A stretch of 64,000 nt of DNA, from NCBI RefSeq assembly GCF_001921215.1, contig NZ_MSIF01000026.1:62001-126000 (forward strand), read 5' to 3'. Every line of letters begins with the position of its first letter. The first letter of the stretch is position 1. Made by a program: the position numbers and the translations under genes. Positions 17,846-25,491 of the stretch are shown here, one piece after another. This DNA is from Actinophytocola xinjiangensis (lineage in GTDB: Bacteria > Actinomycetota > Actinomycetes > Mycobacteriales > Pseudonocardiaceae). The notes beneath the pieces were generated by a model. It did not search any database and had not been told where the DNA came from. It saw only the letters and a program-made list of their open reading frames with translations.

Positions 17846-18721
17846 ATGACCGCGCTCATCGGCGAGATCACCCGGCGGCTGCCGGACCGGTGGCTGACCA
17901 CGACCCTGGGGCCGGGCGCGCTGTGGGTGCTCACCGCCGCCCTTGCCGTCCATTTCGGACAGACGAACGCGTTGGGCGTGCTCGGTCTCGCCGAGACGGT
18001 CCGCGACACCGGCGGGATGCTGGCCGACCGGCCGGCGGAGGCGCTGGTGTACGGGGCGCTGGCGGTGGCCGCGTCGGTCGGTGCCAGTGCCGCCGCGCAC
18101 GCCGCCGGCGCCTGGGTCCGCCGGTTGTGGTCGGGCCGGTGGGGTTTCCCGTTCGAGCGGCTCGCGACCCGGCTCACCTCGGCCCGGCGCGAGCGGCGTT
18201 CCGCCCGGCTCGCCGGGGCCGGAACCCGGCTGCCGGCGGCGTTCCTGCCCTCGACCGCGACCTGGATCGGGGACCGGCTCCAGCTGACCGACGCGCGGAT
18301 CACGGCCCAGTACGGGCTCGCGCTCGCCCTGGTGTGGCCCAGGATCTGGCAGCTGGTGGACGTGGAGACCAGGGCGCTGGTGCAGCAGGCGCGGGCGCGT
18401 TACGACGCGGCGAGCACGCTGGTCGGCTGGTCGGCGACCTACCTGGTGCTGGCCGTGGTCTGGTGGCCGGCGCTGGTGCCCGGCGCGCTGACGCTGCTGG
18501 CCGGCTGGCGGCGCGGGCGGGTCGCGGTGGCGCTGTTCTGCGACACCGTCGAGTCCACTGTGGACCTTCAACACCGGGCGCTCGCCACCGCGCTTGGCCA
18601 CCCGCTCGGCGACGGCAAACCGCTGCCGCCCCGGATCGCCGACGCCATCAACGACCAGCTGCACAAGGGCGCCACTCCTCAACCACACGGGGACAGCGGA
18701 CCGACCGACCGCACCCGGTAA
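17846..18721 (+). CDS. Uncharacterised membrane protein of the CHAT locus
   Basis: 291-residue protein, not recognised. Hydrophobic segments lie at about 22-40 (GALWVLTAALAVHFG), 67-88 (EALVYGALAVAASVGASAAA) and 195-220 (SATYLVLAVVWWPALVPGAL), with a basic, probably cytosolic region between them. It starts three bases after the small Cys gene, so the two form an operon. The last 43 bases overlap, tail to tail, the 3' end of the kinase gene. Plausible roles are a membrane anchor or pore component for the CHAT system (inference). Confidence 0.7.
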   Translation: MTALIGEITRRLPDRWLTTTLGPGALWVLTAALAVHFGQTNALGVLGLAETVRDTGGMLADRPAEALVYGALAVAASVGASAAAHAAGAWVRRLWSGRWGFPFERLATRLTSARRERRSARLAGAGTRLPAAFLPSTATWIGDRLQLTDARITAQYGLALALVWPRIWQLVDVETRALVQQARARYDAASTLVGWSATYLVLAVVWWPALVPGALTLLAGWRRGRVAVALFCDTVESTVDLQHRALATALGHPLGDGKPLPPRIADAINDQLHKGATPQPHGDSGPTDRTR

Positions 18722-20172
18722 CCGGCGTCGAAGCCGACGCTCGTGCGCCAGCACCGGCCGTCCTCGGCGGTCAGGTCGACGGTGGCCGACGGAGCCCCGG
18801 TGCCCTCACCGAAGAACCCGACGACCCGCGCGCCGTCGTAGGGCGCGTGCTCGGCCAACGCCGGCCAGTCGCCCAGCGCCGGCCCGCACAGCTGACCGAT
18901 CGCCACCCGCGCCGAGCCAAGCCCCTCACCGCCCTGGACACCCGCGCCGGTCTCGGTCAGGCACGACAGCCTCGGCAGCGGCACCATGGCGCTGGGCACC
19001 AGGTCGGGAAGCACGTCCGGGTACGGGTTGTAGTAGGTCGGGTCCGGGAGGCCGTAGGTCGGATACGGGTAGTCGGGCAGCGTGAACCCGGTCGCCGGGA
19101 CGGTGATGCCGCCGGTCAGCGGGCCACTGCTGGGACCGGAGTCGTCGAACACGTTGCCCACCACCACCCCGATCAGCACCAGCGCGCCCACCACCCAGCC
19201 GACCGAGCCGCCCAGCGAACGGCCGGCCGGCACCGGGGGGATCGGGGTCCGCTGCCGCGGCACGCGCTCGGGCTCCGGCTCGGGCGTTGGTTCGGGCGTC
19301 GGCTCCGGCGCGGGTTCCGGTGTTGGCTCGCGCAGGGTGTTCAGCGTGCGGGCCAGTGGGTCGGCCAGGTCGGCGGCACCGGGCCGGCCCGCCGGGTCGG
19401 TCGCCAGACAGAGCCGCAGGGAACGGCGCAGTCGCACCGGGGCGGCGGCGGGATCGGTGGTGTGCTGCTCGCCGGCGAACAGCCGCACGGCCAGCAGACC
19501 GAACTTGTAGACGTCGCTGGCCGAGGTCCCCAGCTCCTCGTCGCCGACGTCACCGACCCGCCAGTCCGGGGTTTCGCCCTGGGGCAGCACGGAATGCTCC
19601 CCCAGGCGCATGCTGTCGGAGTCCACGAAGAAACACCGGGGGCGGGCGTCCTGGCTGAACAGCAGGTTGTTCGGTGACAGGTCACCGACCGCGATGTCCA
19701 GCCGGTGCAACAGGGCCAGCGCCTCGGCGGTGTCGGCCAGGAACTCCACCCGGAACCGCTGACCGACCGCCAGCCCCACCTTCTCCAGGTAGCCCGGCGG
19801 GTTCAGCAGGAACTGCGCGGTCGCCAGTTCGCTGCTGGGCGTACCACCGAAGGTGAGGTCGACGCGGAACCGCGGCGGCACCTGGCGCATCAGGAACCCG
19901 CGCACCACCCCGTCGCGGCGCACCACCGCCTCCGGCCAGGCCACCCGCTCCAGCAGCGCCTCACGGTCGGCGGCGTCGAGTTCCTCGGTGTAGCGGACGA
20001 ACGCGCGCAGCGCGTCCACGTCGAGGTCGTCCACGACGCGCGGCAGGTACTCCTTGTACACCGGCCCGTCGGGGGTGTCGCGCAGCCGGTAGACCAGGCC
20101 CTGGCCACCGCCGGCGATCCGCACCAGCGGACCCAGCGCGGCCACGTCGATCTCCCGGACCTGGGCGGTCAT
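18679..20172 (-). CDS. Membrane-anchored Ser/Thr protein kinase of a TerY-P-type triad
   Basis: 497-residue kinase. N-terminal kinase domain: glycine loop GGGQG (21-25), K40 in VYKEY, catalytic loop GDLSPNN (D164, N169), and DSD (184-186) in the DFG position, with the metal-binding Asp kept. Residues about 282-303 are a TPEP/EPE repeat linker. One TM helix (about 322-341) leads to a roughly 155-residue external domain with Cys residues at LSCLTE, QLCGP, GRCWR and SPCG. It overlaps the PP2C gene by four bases. The GDLSPNN/DSD pattern recalls kinases of TerY phosphorylation triads; partners are probably the co-encoded phosphatase and vWA protein. Confidence 0.85.
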   Translation of the reverse strand: MTAQVREIDVAALGPLVRIAGGGQGLVYRLRDTPDGPVYKEYLPRVVDDLDVDALRAFVRYTEELDAADREALLERVAWPEAVVRRDGVVRGFLMRQVPPRFRVDLTFGGTPSSELATAQFLLNPPGYLEKVGLAVGQRFRVEFLADTAEALALLHRLDIAVGDLSPNNLLFSQDARPRCFFVDSDSMRLGEHSVLPQGETPDWRVGDVGDEELGTSASDVYKFGLLAVRLFAGEQHTTDPAAAPVRLRRSLRLCLATDPAGRPGAADLADPLARTLNTLREPTPEPAPEPTPEPTPEPEPERVPRQRTPIPPVPAGRSLGGSVGWVVGALVLIGVVVGNVFDDSGPSSGPLTGGITVPATGFTLPDYPYPTYGLPDPTYYNPYPDVLPDLVPSAMVPLPRLSCLTETGAGVQGGEGLGSARVAIGQLCGPALGDWPALAEHAPYDGARVVGFFGEGTGAPSATVDLTAEDGRCWRTSVGFDAGYRVRSVGPLSPCG

Positions 20173-21098
20173 CCGGGGTCGGCCTCCCGCAGCGGCCAGA
20201 CCGCGACCAGCGTCCGGTCGTCGTCGAAGGTCTCGCGCGAGAAGTCCAGCAGGTAGCCCAGGTCCAGCGGCGAGGGCGGCGACTCCAGCCCGGCGGCGAG
20301 CGCCGCGCCGACCGGCCCCCGGCCCTCGCCCACCGGCCCGCCGACACCGTCGGTGCCGACCAGCAGCACCCCGCCGGCCGGCAGTACGGCCGGCACACCG
20401 GCGATCTCGGCCGGCAGCCGGGGCAGCGCGTGCACCGCCGGGTCGAGCAGCTCACCGGCCGGGCCGCCGAACAGCTCCGCCCAGTCCGGCCCGGTCAGCA
20501 GCCACGCCGTCGAGTCACCGGCCCGCGCCGAGGTGACGGTGGCCGTGCCGTCCTCGCCGGGCAGCACCACGGCCGCCACCAGCGTGGTCGCCAGCAACCG
20601 CTCGGCGCGTTCGGCCTCGGTCCCGTTGTCGGTGTCGGTGTCGGTGTCGCCGCCGGGCTGGGCCTTCGCGAACTCCACCAGCGCCCAGCTGGCGCAGCGC
20701 AGCACGTCGGCCCAGTCGGGCTGGCCGGCTCCGCCCTCCTCGTCGAGCCAGCGCAGCAGCTGGTCGACCGCCGTGCGGCAGGCCAGCGTGGCGCCGACGT
20801 GCGACAGCTCGGCCTCCGACACCCCGTCGGCGACCGCGACGACCACCGCGCCGGTGCCCTCGTGCGCGGCGATCGCGAAGTCGTCCTGGCGCGGGGTGCC
20901 GTCGTGGCGGTGCTGGTAGCCACGCACCGACCCGCCGCGCACCGCGAGCCGGCCGGTGGACCAGCCGTCGACGACGGTGTCCGGCCGGTAGGTGCGCGAC
21001 CGGGGCGCGCGCGGCTCGAAGCTGACCACCGGAGTGCCGATGACCAGCGGTGACCGGGCCGCGTGGGGCGGCGCGAGGGACTCGGTCAGGTCAGACAA
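20169..21098 (-). CDS. PP2C-family Ser/Thr phosphatase
   Basis: 309-residue metal-dependent phosphatase. The PP2C metal ligands are visible in RQDDF (D72/D73), VADGVSE (D91), LLVGTDGVGG and the final FDDDRTLV. A DTDTDTDNG acidic insert lies mid-domain. Middle gene of the vWA-PP2C-kinase operon, overlapping both neighbours (8 bp upstream, 4 bp downstream), which implies fixed stoichiometry. It probably reverses the kinase's action on a shared target, perhaps the vWA protein or the CHAT locus (inference). Confidence 0.87.
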   Translation of the reverse strand: MSDLTESLAPPHAARSPLVIGTPVVSFEPRAPRSRTYRPDTVVDGWSTGRLAVRGGSVRGYQHRHDGTPRQDDFAIAAHEGTGAVVVAVADGVSEAELSHVGATLACRTAVDQLLRWLDEEGGAGQPDWADVLRCASWALVEFAKAQPGGDTDTDTDNGTEAERAERLLATTLVAAVVLPGEDGTATVTSARAGDSTAWLLTGPDWAELFGGPAGELLDPAVHALPRLPAEIAGVPAVLPAGGVLLVGTDGVGGPVGEGRGPVGAALAAGLESPPSPLDLGYLLDFSRETFDDDRTLVAVWPLREADPG

Positions 21099-21768
21099 CG
21101 TCGATCGCCATCACGAAGTTGTTCGGCCGCTCGACCACCAGTTCGGTCTTCCCGTCGGCCGCCGCGCGGGCGGAGGCCACGATGCTCTTGGTCAGCGCGA
21201 CGCTGAACTCGGCGATGGCCAGCCCCAGCTCGGTGCCGGGGGTGGCGACGAAGGCGAACTCCGGGCGGGTGGCGATGTCGACGATCGTGCGGGCCTGCGC
21301 CTCGCCGATGCCGCAGGCGATGATGTTCGGCGCGGCCCGGGTGATCTCCCGGTCGGTCAGCGTCCCGTACGGGGTGCGCCACTCCGGCTCGTCGTTGGGC
21401 TGGCCGTCGGTGAGGAAGAAGACCGCCGGCCGGTACACGGCATAGCCGGAGGCCTTCAGCGCGTCGATGTCGCGGGGCAGCTGGTCGGTCAGCGCCTCGA
21501 ACGCCGCGCTGTAGCGGGTGCCGCCCCGGGTGGTCAGCGTCGGCAACGCCTCCTCGGTACGCAGGTCGGCCAGCGAGAGCCGGACCTGGACGTCGTCGGA
21601 GAAACCCAGAATGGTGAACCGGACCTTGGCCGCGGCCATCGGTTCGCGCAGCAGCGCCCGGTGCAGGGCGGCGAGGCCCGCGTTGAGCTCGCCGACCACC
21701 GGACTCATCGACAACGACTCGTCCGCCACCACGTACACCGGCAGGACGTTCCCCAGGTTCTCCGTCAC
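21091..21768 (-). CDS. TerY-like von Willebrand factor A protein
   Basis: 225-residue single vWA domain with a complete MIDAS: DESLS (D16, S18, S20), the Thr in TTRGGTRYS and the Asp in FFLTDGQPND. Close in layout to TerY, the vWA member of TerY-P triads (vWA + PP2C + kinase), which are linked to Ter-type chemical stress and phage-response systems. First gene of the leftward triad operon, preceded by an inverted repeat at 21796-21814. Probably a phospho-regulated scaffold (inference). Confidence 0.87.
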   Translation of the reverse strand: MTENLGNVLPVYVVADESLSMSPVVGELNAGLAALHRALLREPMAAAKVRFTILGFSDDVQVRLSLADLRTEEALPTLTTRGGTRYSAAFEALTDQLPRDIDALKASGYAVYRPAVFFLTDGQPNDEPEWRTPYGTLTDREITRAAPNIIACGIGEAQARTIVDIATRPEFAFVATPGTELGLAIAEFSVALTKSIVASARAAADGKTELVVERPNNFVMAIDVV

Positions 21769-21795
21769 GCTCAGATCCCTCGTGCTCGCGGTAAC

Positions 21796-21814
21796 GTGAC
21801 GTGCTCCACGTCAC
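21796..21814. promoter_or_regulatory. Inverted repeat upstream of the vWA triad
   Basis: GTGACGT (21796-21802) and ACGTCAC (21808-21814) form a perfect 7-bp inverted repeat with a 5-nt spacer, 28 bp before the vWA start. Placement fits an operator for the triad operon. No cognate regulator is identifiable here. Confidence 0.5.
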
Positions 21815-21973
21815 AACCCTCTTTTACCACGCCAGAGGCGATTTTCTGACCGTATTGGGCCCAGGTTCACGGAGCTGAACCACCCCGGGTCCCGCCGCGC
21901 ACCGGCCGAGTCGAACTCCGTGTCACCGGGGGGCTACCGTGCGCTCCACCGACCTGGTTCAATCAGGACATTG

Positions 21974-22008
21974 TTGTCTAGACCATTACTGGTATTGGTT
22001 GGACCACT
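21974..22008. promoter_or_regulatory. DasR-like operator candidates before the sugar dehydrogenase
   Basis: TTGTCTAGACCA (21974-21985) differs by one base from the core TGGTCTAGACCA of DasR (GntR-family, N-acetylglucosamine-responsive) sites. A second, imperfect TGGTTGGACCACT lies at 21996-22008, close to the RBS GAGGAGG. Streptomyces chitinase promoters carry similar repeats (known). The match here is by eye. Confidence 0.5.
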
Positions 22009-22025
22009 GACGAGGAGGTCGGGGT

Positions 22026-23201
22026 ATGCCAGGCCGAGTACTCACCGCGACAGTCACCGCCGCCGCAGCGCTCGCGCTCGGCCTCGGTCCGGTCGCCAGC
22101 GCGACCGCCCAGCACCGGGTACCACCACTGGACCAGGTCCGGGCCGGCACCACCCAGATCGCCGCCGGGCTCGTCCGCCCGACCTCGATCACCGGGATCG
22201 GTGACGGACGCCTGCTGATCACCGAGAAACCCGGCCTGGTCAGGGTGTACGACCCGCGCCGGGGCGTCGCCGATGACCCGGTGCTCGACATCACCGACCG
22301 GGTCAACGAGTCGGAGAACGAACGCGGCCTGCTCGGCCTCGCGCCGGCACCGAACTTCACCCGCAGCAAGGTCGTCTACGCCGCCTACACGCGCCTGCCC
22401 GACGGCGCGGTCACCCTGTCCCGGTTCAACCTGGCCACCGGCGCCGAGCAGGTGCTGCTGACCCAGGAGCACGCCGAGTTCGCCAACCACAACGGCGGCA
22501 ACGTCGCCTTCGGCGCCGACGGGTACCTGTACCTGGGCATCGGCGACGGCGGCAGCGGCGGCGACCCGTTCGGCAGCGGCCAGAACCTGGACACGCTGCT
22601 CGGCAAGATCATCCGCATCGACGTGCGGTCCGCGTGCGGCGACCTGCCCTACTGCGTGCCCGGCGACAACCCGTTCGTCGGCGTCGAGGGCGCCCGCGCG
22701 GAGATCTGGTCGTGGGGCCTGCGCAACCCGTGGAAGTTCTCCTTCGACCGCGCTGACGGCTCGCTGTGGATCGGTGACGTCGGCCAGGGCCGGGCCGAGG
22801 AGATCGACCACATCGGCGCCCGCCAGGCCGGGGTGAACTTCGGCTGGTCCTGCATGGAGGGCCCGCACGTGTTCGACGAGACCCGCTGCGAGGCCACCCA
22901 GGACTACACCGAGCCGGTCTTCCACTACCGCTCGGGCGTCGAGGGCTGCGCGGTGATCGGCGGCCACGTCTACCGGGGCGCCCGCTACGACGACCTGGTC
23001 GGCGGCACCTACATCGCCGGCGACTACTGCTCGGCCACCGCGTGGGCGGTGCGCGCCAACCGCGACGGCACCTACACCAGCGCCGCGATCGGCACGTTCC
23101 CCGAGTTCCTCACCGCCATCGGCACCGACTCGCGGGGCGAGCAGTACCTGACCGACGAGCAGGGCACCCTCCACCGGATCACCTTCACCGAGGTGGAGTG
23201 A
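22026..23201 (+). CDS. Secreted PQQ-dependent sugar dehydrogenase-like beta-propeller
   Basis: 391-residue exported protein: signal peptide (1-28, ending near SATAQ), then a six-bladed propeller of the soluble PQQ glucose/aldose dehydrogenase (GSDH, Yli/HHIP-like) family. Marks include TSITGIGDGRLLITEKPGLV, NERGLLGLA, the HNGGNVAFGADGYLYLGIGDGG segment (catalytic-base His), RNPWKFSFD and GDVGQGRAEEID. It oxidises sugars outside the cell if PQQ is present; no PQQ synthesis genes are here. Cys pairs (CGDLPYC, CMEG/RCEA, GCAV/DYC) suit extracellular life. Confidence 0.87.
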   Translation: MPGRVLTATVTAAAALALGLGPVASATAQHRVPPLDQVRAGTTQIAAGLVRPTSITGIGDGRLLITEKPGLVRVYDPRRGVADDPVLDITDRVNESENERGLLGLAPAPNFTRSKVVYAAYTRLPDGAVTLSRFNLATGAEQVLLTQEHAEFANHNGGNVAFGADGYLYLGIGDGGSGGDPFGSGQNLDTLLGKIIRIDVRSACGDLPYCVPGDNPFVGVEGARAEIWSWGLRNPWKFSFDRADGSLWIGDVGQGRAEEIDHIGARQAGVNFGWSCMEGPHVFDETRCEATQDYTEPVFHYRSGVEGCAVIGGHVYRGARYDDLVGGTYIAGDYCSATAWAVRANRDGTYTSAAIGTFPEFLTAIGTDSRGEQYLTDEQGTLHRITFTEVE

Positions 23202-23221
23202 CCCAGGACACAGTCGGCGCC

Positions 23222-23248
23222 TGTCAGCAATCCGCCCGCCACCCCGTT
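23222..23248 (+). promoter_or_regulatory. Candidate ECF41-type promoter
   Basis: TGTCAGC (23222-23228), 16 bases, then CGTT (23245-23248). Known ECF41 promoters read TGTCACA-N16-CGTC, so spacing is exact with three mismatches. It lies 33 bp before ATG 23282 of the oxidoreductase that is co-transcribed with the ECF41-like sigma gene, so autoregulation is plausible. Confidence 0.45.
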
Positions 23249-23281
23249 CAAGGGGGCGAGCGAACAGACAGGAGCAGGACC

Positions 23282-24478
23282 ATGCGGCATCGCGTCATCG
23301 TCCTCGGGGCCGGCTATGCCGGGGCCTCGGCGGCCGGACATCTGGCCCGTCACCTGCACCCCGACGACGTCGAGATCACGGTCGTCAACGCCGTGCCGGA
23401 CTTCGTCGAGCGGATGCGTCTGCATCAGCTCGCCGCCGGCCGCGAGCAGCGCACCCTGGCGCTGGCGGACATGTTCGCCAGCACGGGGATCGAGCTGCGG
23501 GTGGCCAGGGTGACCGCCGTCGACGCCGGCCGGCGGACGGTCACCGTCACCAGCGACGACAGTGACACCGCCACCGCCGAACTGGAGTACGACACCCTGA
23601 TCTACGCGCTGGGCAGCGCGGCGGCCGACCACGGAGTGCCCGGGGTGGCCGAGCACGCGCTCGACGTCGCCAGCCGTCCCGGCGCGCTGCGGGTGCGTGA
23701 GCGGCTCACCGAGCTCGACGGGCGGGGCAGCGTCCTGGTCGTCGGCGGCAACCTGACCGCCATCGAGGCGGTCACCGAGATCGCCGAGGCCTGGCCGGAC
23801 CTGCGGGTCACGCTGGCCACCACCGGCGAGGCCGGCGGCTGGTTCGGCGAGAAGGCCCGCCGGCACATGCTGCGCGCGTTCGACCGGCTCGGCATCACCC
23901 TGCACGAGAACACCACCGTCGACGGGGTCACCGCGACCGGCGCGGTCGCCGGCACCGTCGCCCTCACCGCCGACGCGGTGGTGTGGGCGGCCGGTTTCGC
24001 CGTGCACCCACTGGCGTCGGCCAGCGGCCTGACCGTCGAGGACGACGGCCGGATCACCGTCGACCGGATGATGCGCTCGGTGTCCCACCCGGAGGTCTAC
24101 GCCATCGGCGACAGCGCCTACGCGATCGGCGACAACGGCCGCCCGCTGCCGATGTCGTGCGCGTCGGCCGGGTTCACCAGGATGCAGGCGACCAGCGCGG
24201 TCATCGGCGACCTGACCGGCCGGAAGGTGTCCACGAGCGCGTTGGCCTACCTGGGCAACTGCGTGAGCCTGGGTCGGCGCGACGCCCTGTTCCAGGCCGT
24301 CGACGGCGAGGCCGTGTCGAAGGAGTGGTCGCTGCGCGGTCGGGTGGCGGCCAGTTTCAAGGAGTTCGTCCTGCGGGGGGCGGCGTGGAACCAGGGCCAC
24401 CCGACCTACGGCCTGCCCAGCCGGCGGCACCACCTGCCGGCCGGGCGGGGGCAGGCGACGGAAGCGGTTCCCGCCTAG
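23282..24478 (+). CDS. FAD-dependent pyridine nucleotide-disulphide oxidoreductase (NDH-2-like)
   Basis: 398-residue flavoprotein: FAD motif VIVLGAGYAGASAAGHLA, NAD(P) motif VLVVGGNLTAIEAVTE, and the C-terminal FAD-binding YAIGDSAYA. No redox Cys pair, so it is of the type II NADH dehydrogenase/AIF-like class, transferring electrons from NAD(P)H to a quinone or small acceptor. ATG 23282 follows GACAGGAGCAGG. The sigma factor gene starts one base after its stop. ECF41 sigma genes are commonly paired with an oxidoreductase (known), so this is the likely target and partner. Confidence 0.85.
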   Translation: MRHRVIVLGAGYAGASAAGHLARHLHPDDVEITVVNAVPDFVERMRLHQLAAGREQRTLALADMFASTGIELRVARVTAVDAGRRTVTVTSDDSDTATAELEYDTLIYALGSAAADHGVPGVAEHALDVASRPGALRVRERLTELDGRGSVLVVGGNLTAIEAVTEIAEAWPDLRVTLATTGEAGGWFGEKARRHMLRAFDRLGITLHENTTVDGVTATGAVAGTVALTADAVVWAAGFAVHPLASASGLTVEDDGRITVDRMMRSVSHPEVYAIGDSAYAIGDNGRPLPMSCASAGFTRMQATSAVIGDLTGRKVSTSALAYLGNCVSLGRRDALFQAVDGEAVSKEWSLRGRVAASFKEFVLRGAAWNQGHPTYGLPSRRHHLPAGRGQATEAVPA

Positions 24479-24479
24479 G

Positions 24480-25424
24480 GTGGCGCACGTGGACACCGCC
24501 ACCGTAGAACGCTTCGAGGCCAACCGGTCCCGGTTGGCCTCGTTGGCGTACCGCCTGCTCGGCTCGGCCACCGAGGCGGAGGACGTCGTCCAGGACGCGT
24601 TCCTGCGCTGGCAGGCCGCCGACCGCACCCGCATCAAGGTCCCCGAGGCCTGGCTGACCAAGGTGGCGACCAACCTGTCGCTCGACCGTCTGCGCTCGGC
24701 CAGGGCCCGCCACGAACGCACCTTCGGCGAATGGCTGCCGGAACCACTCCTCGACGGCGACCCGATGCTGGGCCCGGCGGACACGGTGGTCCAACGCGAG
24801 TCGGTGACGCTGGCGGTGCTGATGCTGCTGGAACGGTTGTCCCCCAACGAACGTGCGGTGTACGTGCTGCGCGAGGCGTTTTCCTACTCGCACGCGGAGA
24901 TCGCGGAGATCCTGGACATCTCGGTGTCCGCGAGCCAGCAACACGCGCACCGGGCGCGGCAGCGGGTGGCGGCGGAACGGGACGCCACCGAGGTCGACGA
25001 CGCCACCGCGCGCAAGATCGTCGAGGCGTTCGTCGAGGCGGCGTCCACCGGCCGCACGGAGGCTCTGGTCGCGTTGCTGACCGACGACGCGACGGCGGTG
25101 GCCGACGGTGCGGGAGGGGCGAAGCGGCTGTTGCGGTCGTCGGTGCCGGAGCGCATCGCCGCGATGTTCCGGGCCGGGTTCAAGCCGACCCCGGCCAAGC
25201 GCCGGTTGGCCGGCGGATCGCCGTCGATCCACGCGGCCATGGTCAACGGGTCGCCGGCGATGGTGGCGGCGTTGGATGGTCGGGTGCTGGGGGTGGTGGT
25301 GTTGGAGGTTCGGGGGGAGCGGATCTCGGCTCTGTGTGGGATCGCCGGGCAGTCCCGGTTGGGGCGGTTCGGTGAGTGGTGGAAGCGGGAGGATCACCCG
25401 GATCCGATCATCGCCTCCTGGTGA
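24480..25424 (+). CDS. sigJ: ECF41/SigJ-family RNA polymerase sigma factor with SnoaL-like C-terminus
   Basis: 314-residue sigma factor. Sigma-2 (EANRSRLASLAYRLLGSATEAEDVVQDAFLRW by sight, two helices) and sigma-4 (LSPNERAVYVLREAFSYSHAEIAEIL) are followed by a SnoaL-like C-terminal domain. The ECF41 linker signature WLPEPL is present, and DGAGGAKR and HPDPI correspond to the DGGGKV and NPDKL motifs by which the C-terminus controls activity. Such factors lack a separate anti-sigma. GTG 24480 is the chosen start; GTG 24489 is possible. It forms an operon with the FAD oxidoreductase. Confidence 0.9.
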   Translation: MAHVDTATVERFEANRSRLASLAYRLLGSATEAEDVVQDAFLRWQAADRTRIKVPEAWLTKVATNLSLDRLRSARARHERTFGEWLPEPLLDGDPMLGPADTVVQRESVTLAVLMLLERLSPNERAVYVLREAFSYSHAEIAEILDISVSASQQHAHRARQRVAAERDATEVDDATARKIVEAFVEAASTGRTEALVALLTDDATAVADGAGGAKRLLRSSVPERIAAMFRAGFKPTPAKRRLAGGSPSIHAAMVNGSPAMVAALDGRVLGVVVLEVRGERISALCGIAGQSRLGRFGEWWKREDHPDPIIASW

Positions 25425-25446
25425 CCGGCGGTGTTTCGTTGGGGTT

Positions 25447-25481
25447 GGGGTGGTGCCGGCAGGTCATGCCGGCACCACCCC
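25447..25481. terminator. Bidirectional terminator hairpin
   Basis: Perfect 15-bp stem (25447-25461 with 25467-25481; arm GGGGTGGTGCCGGCA) and a 5-nt loop GGTCA, centred in the 67-bp gap between the convergent sigma factor and subtilase genes. Confidence 0.85.
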
Positions 25482-25491
25482 ACTGTCGGGG

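Noticed and set aside
23072-24847. - frame of about 591 codons over the oxidoreductase and sigma genes
   Set aside because: Shadow; both + strand genes carry full cofactor or sigma motifs.
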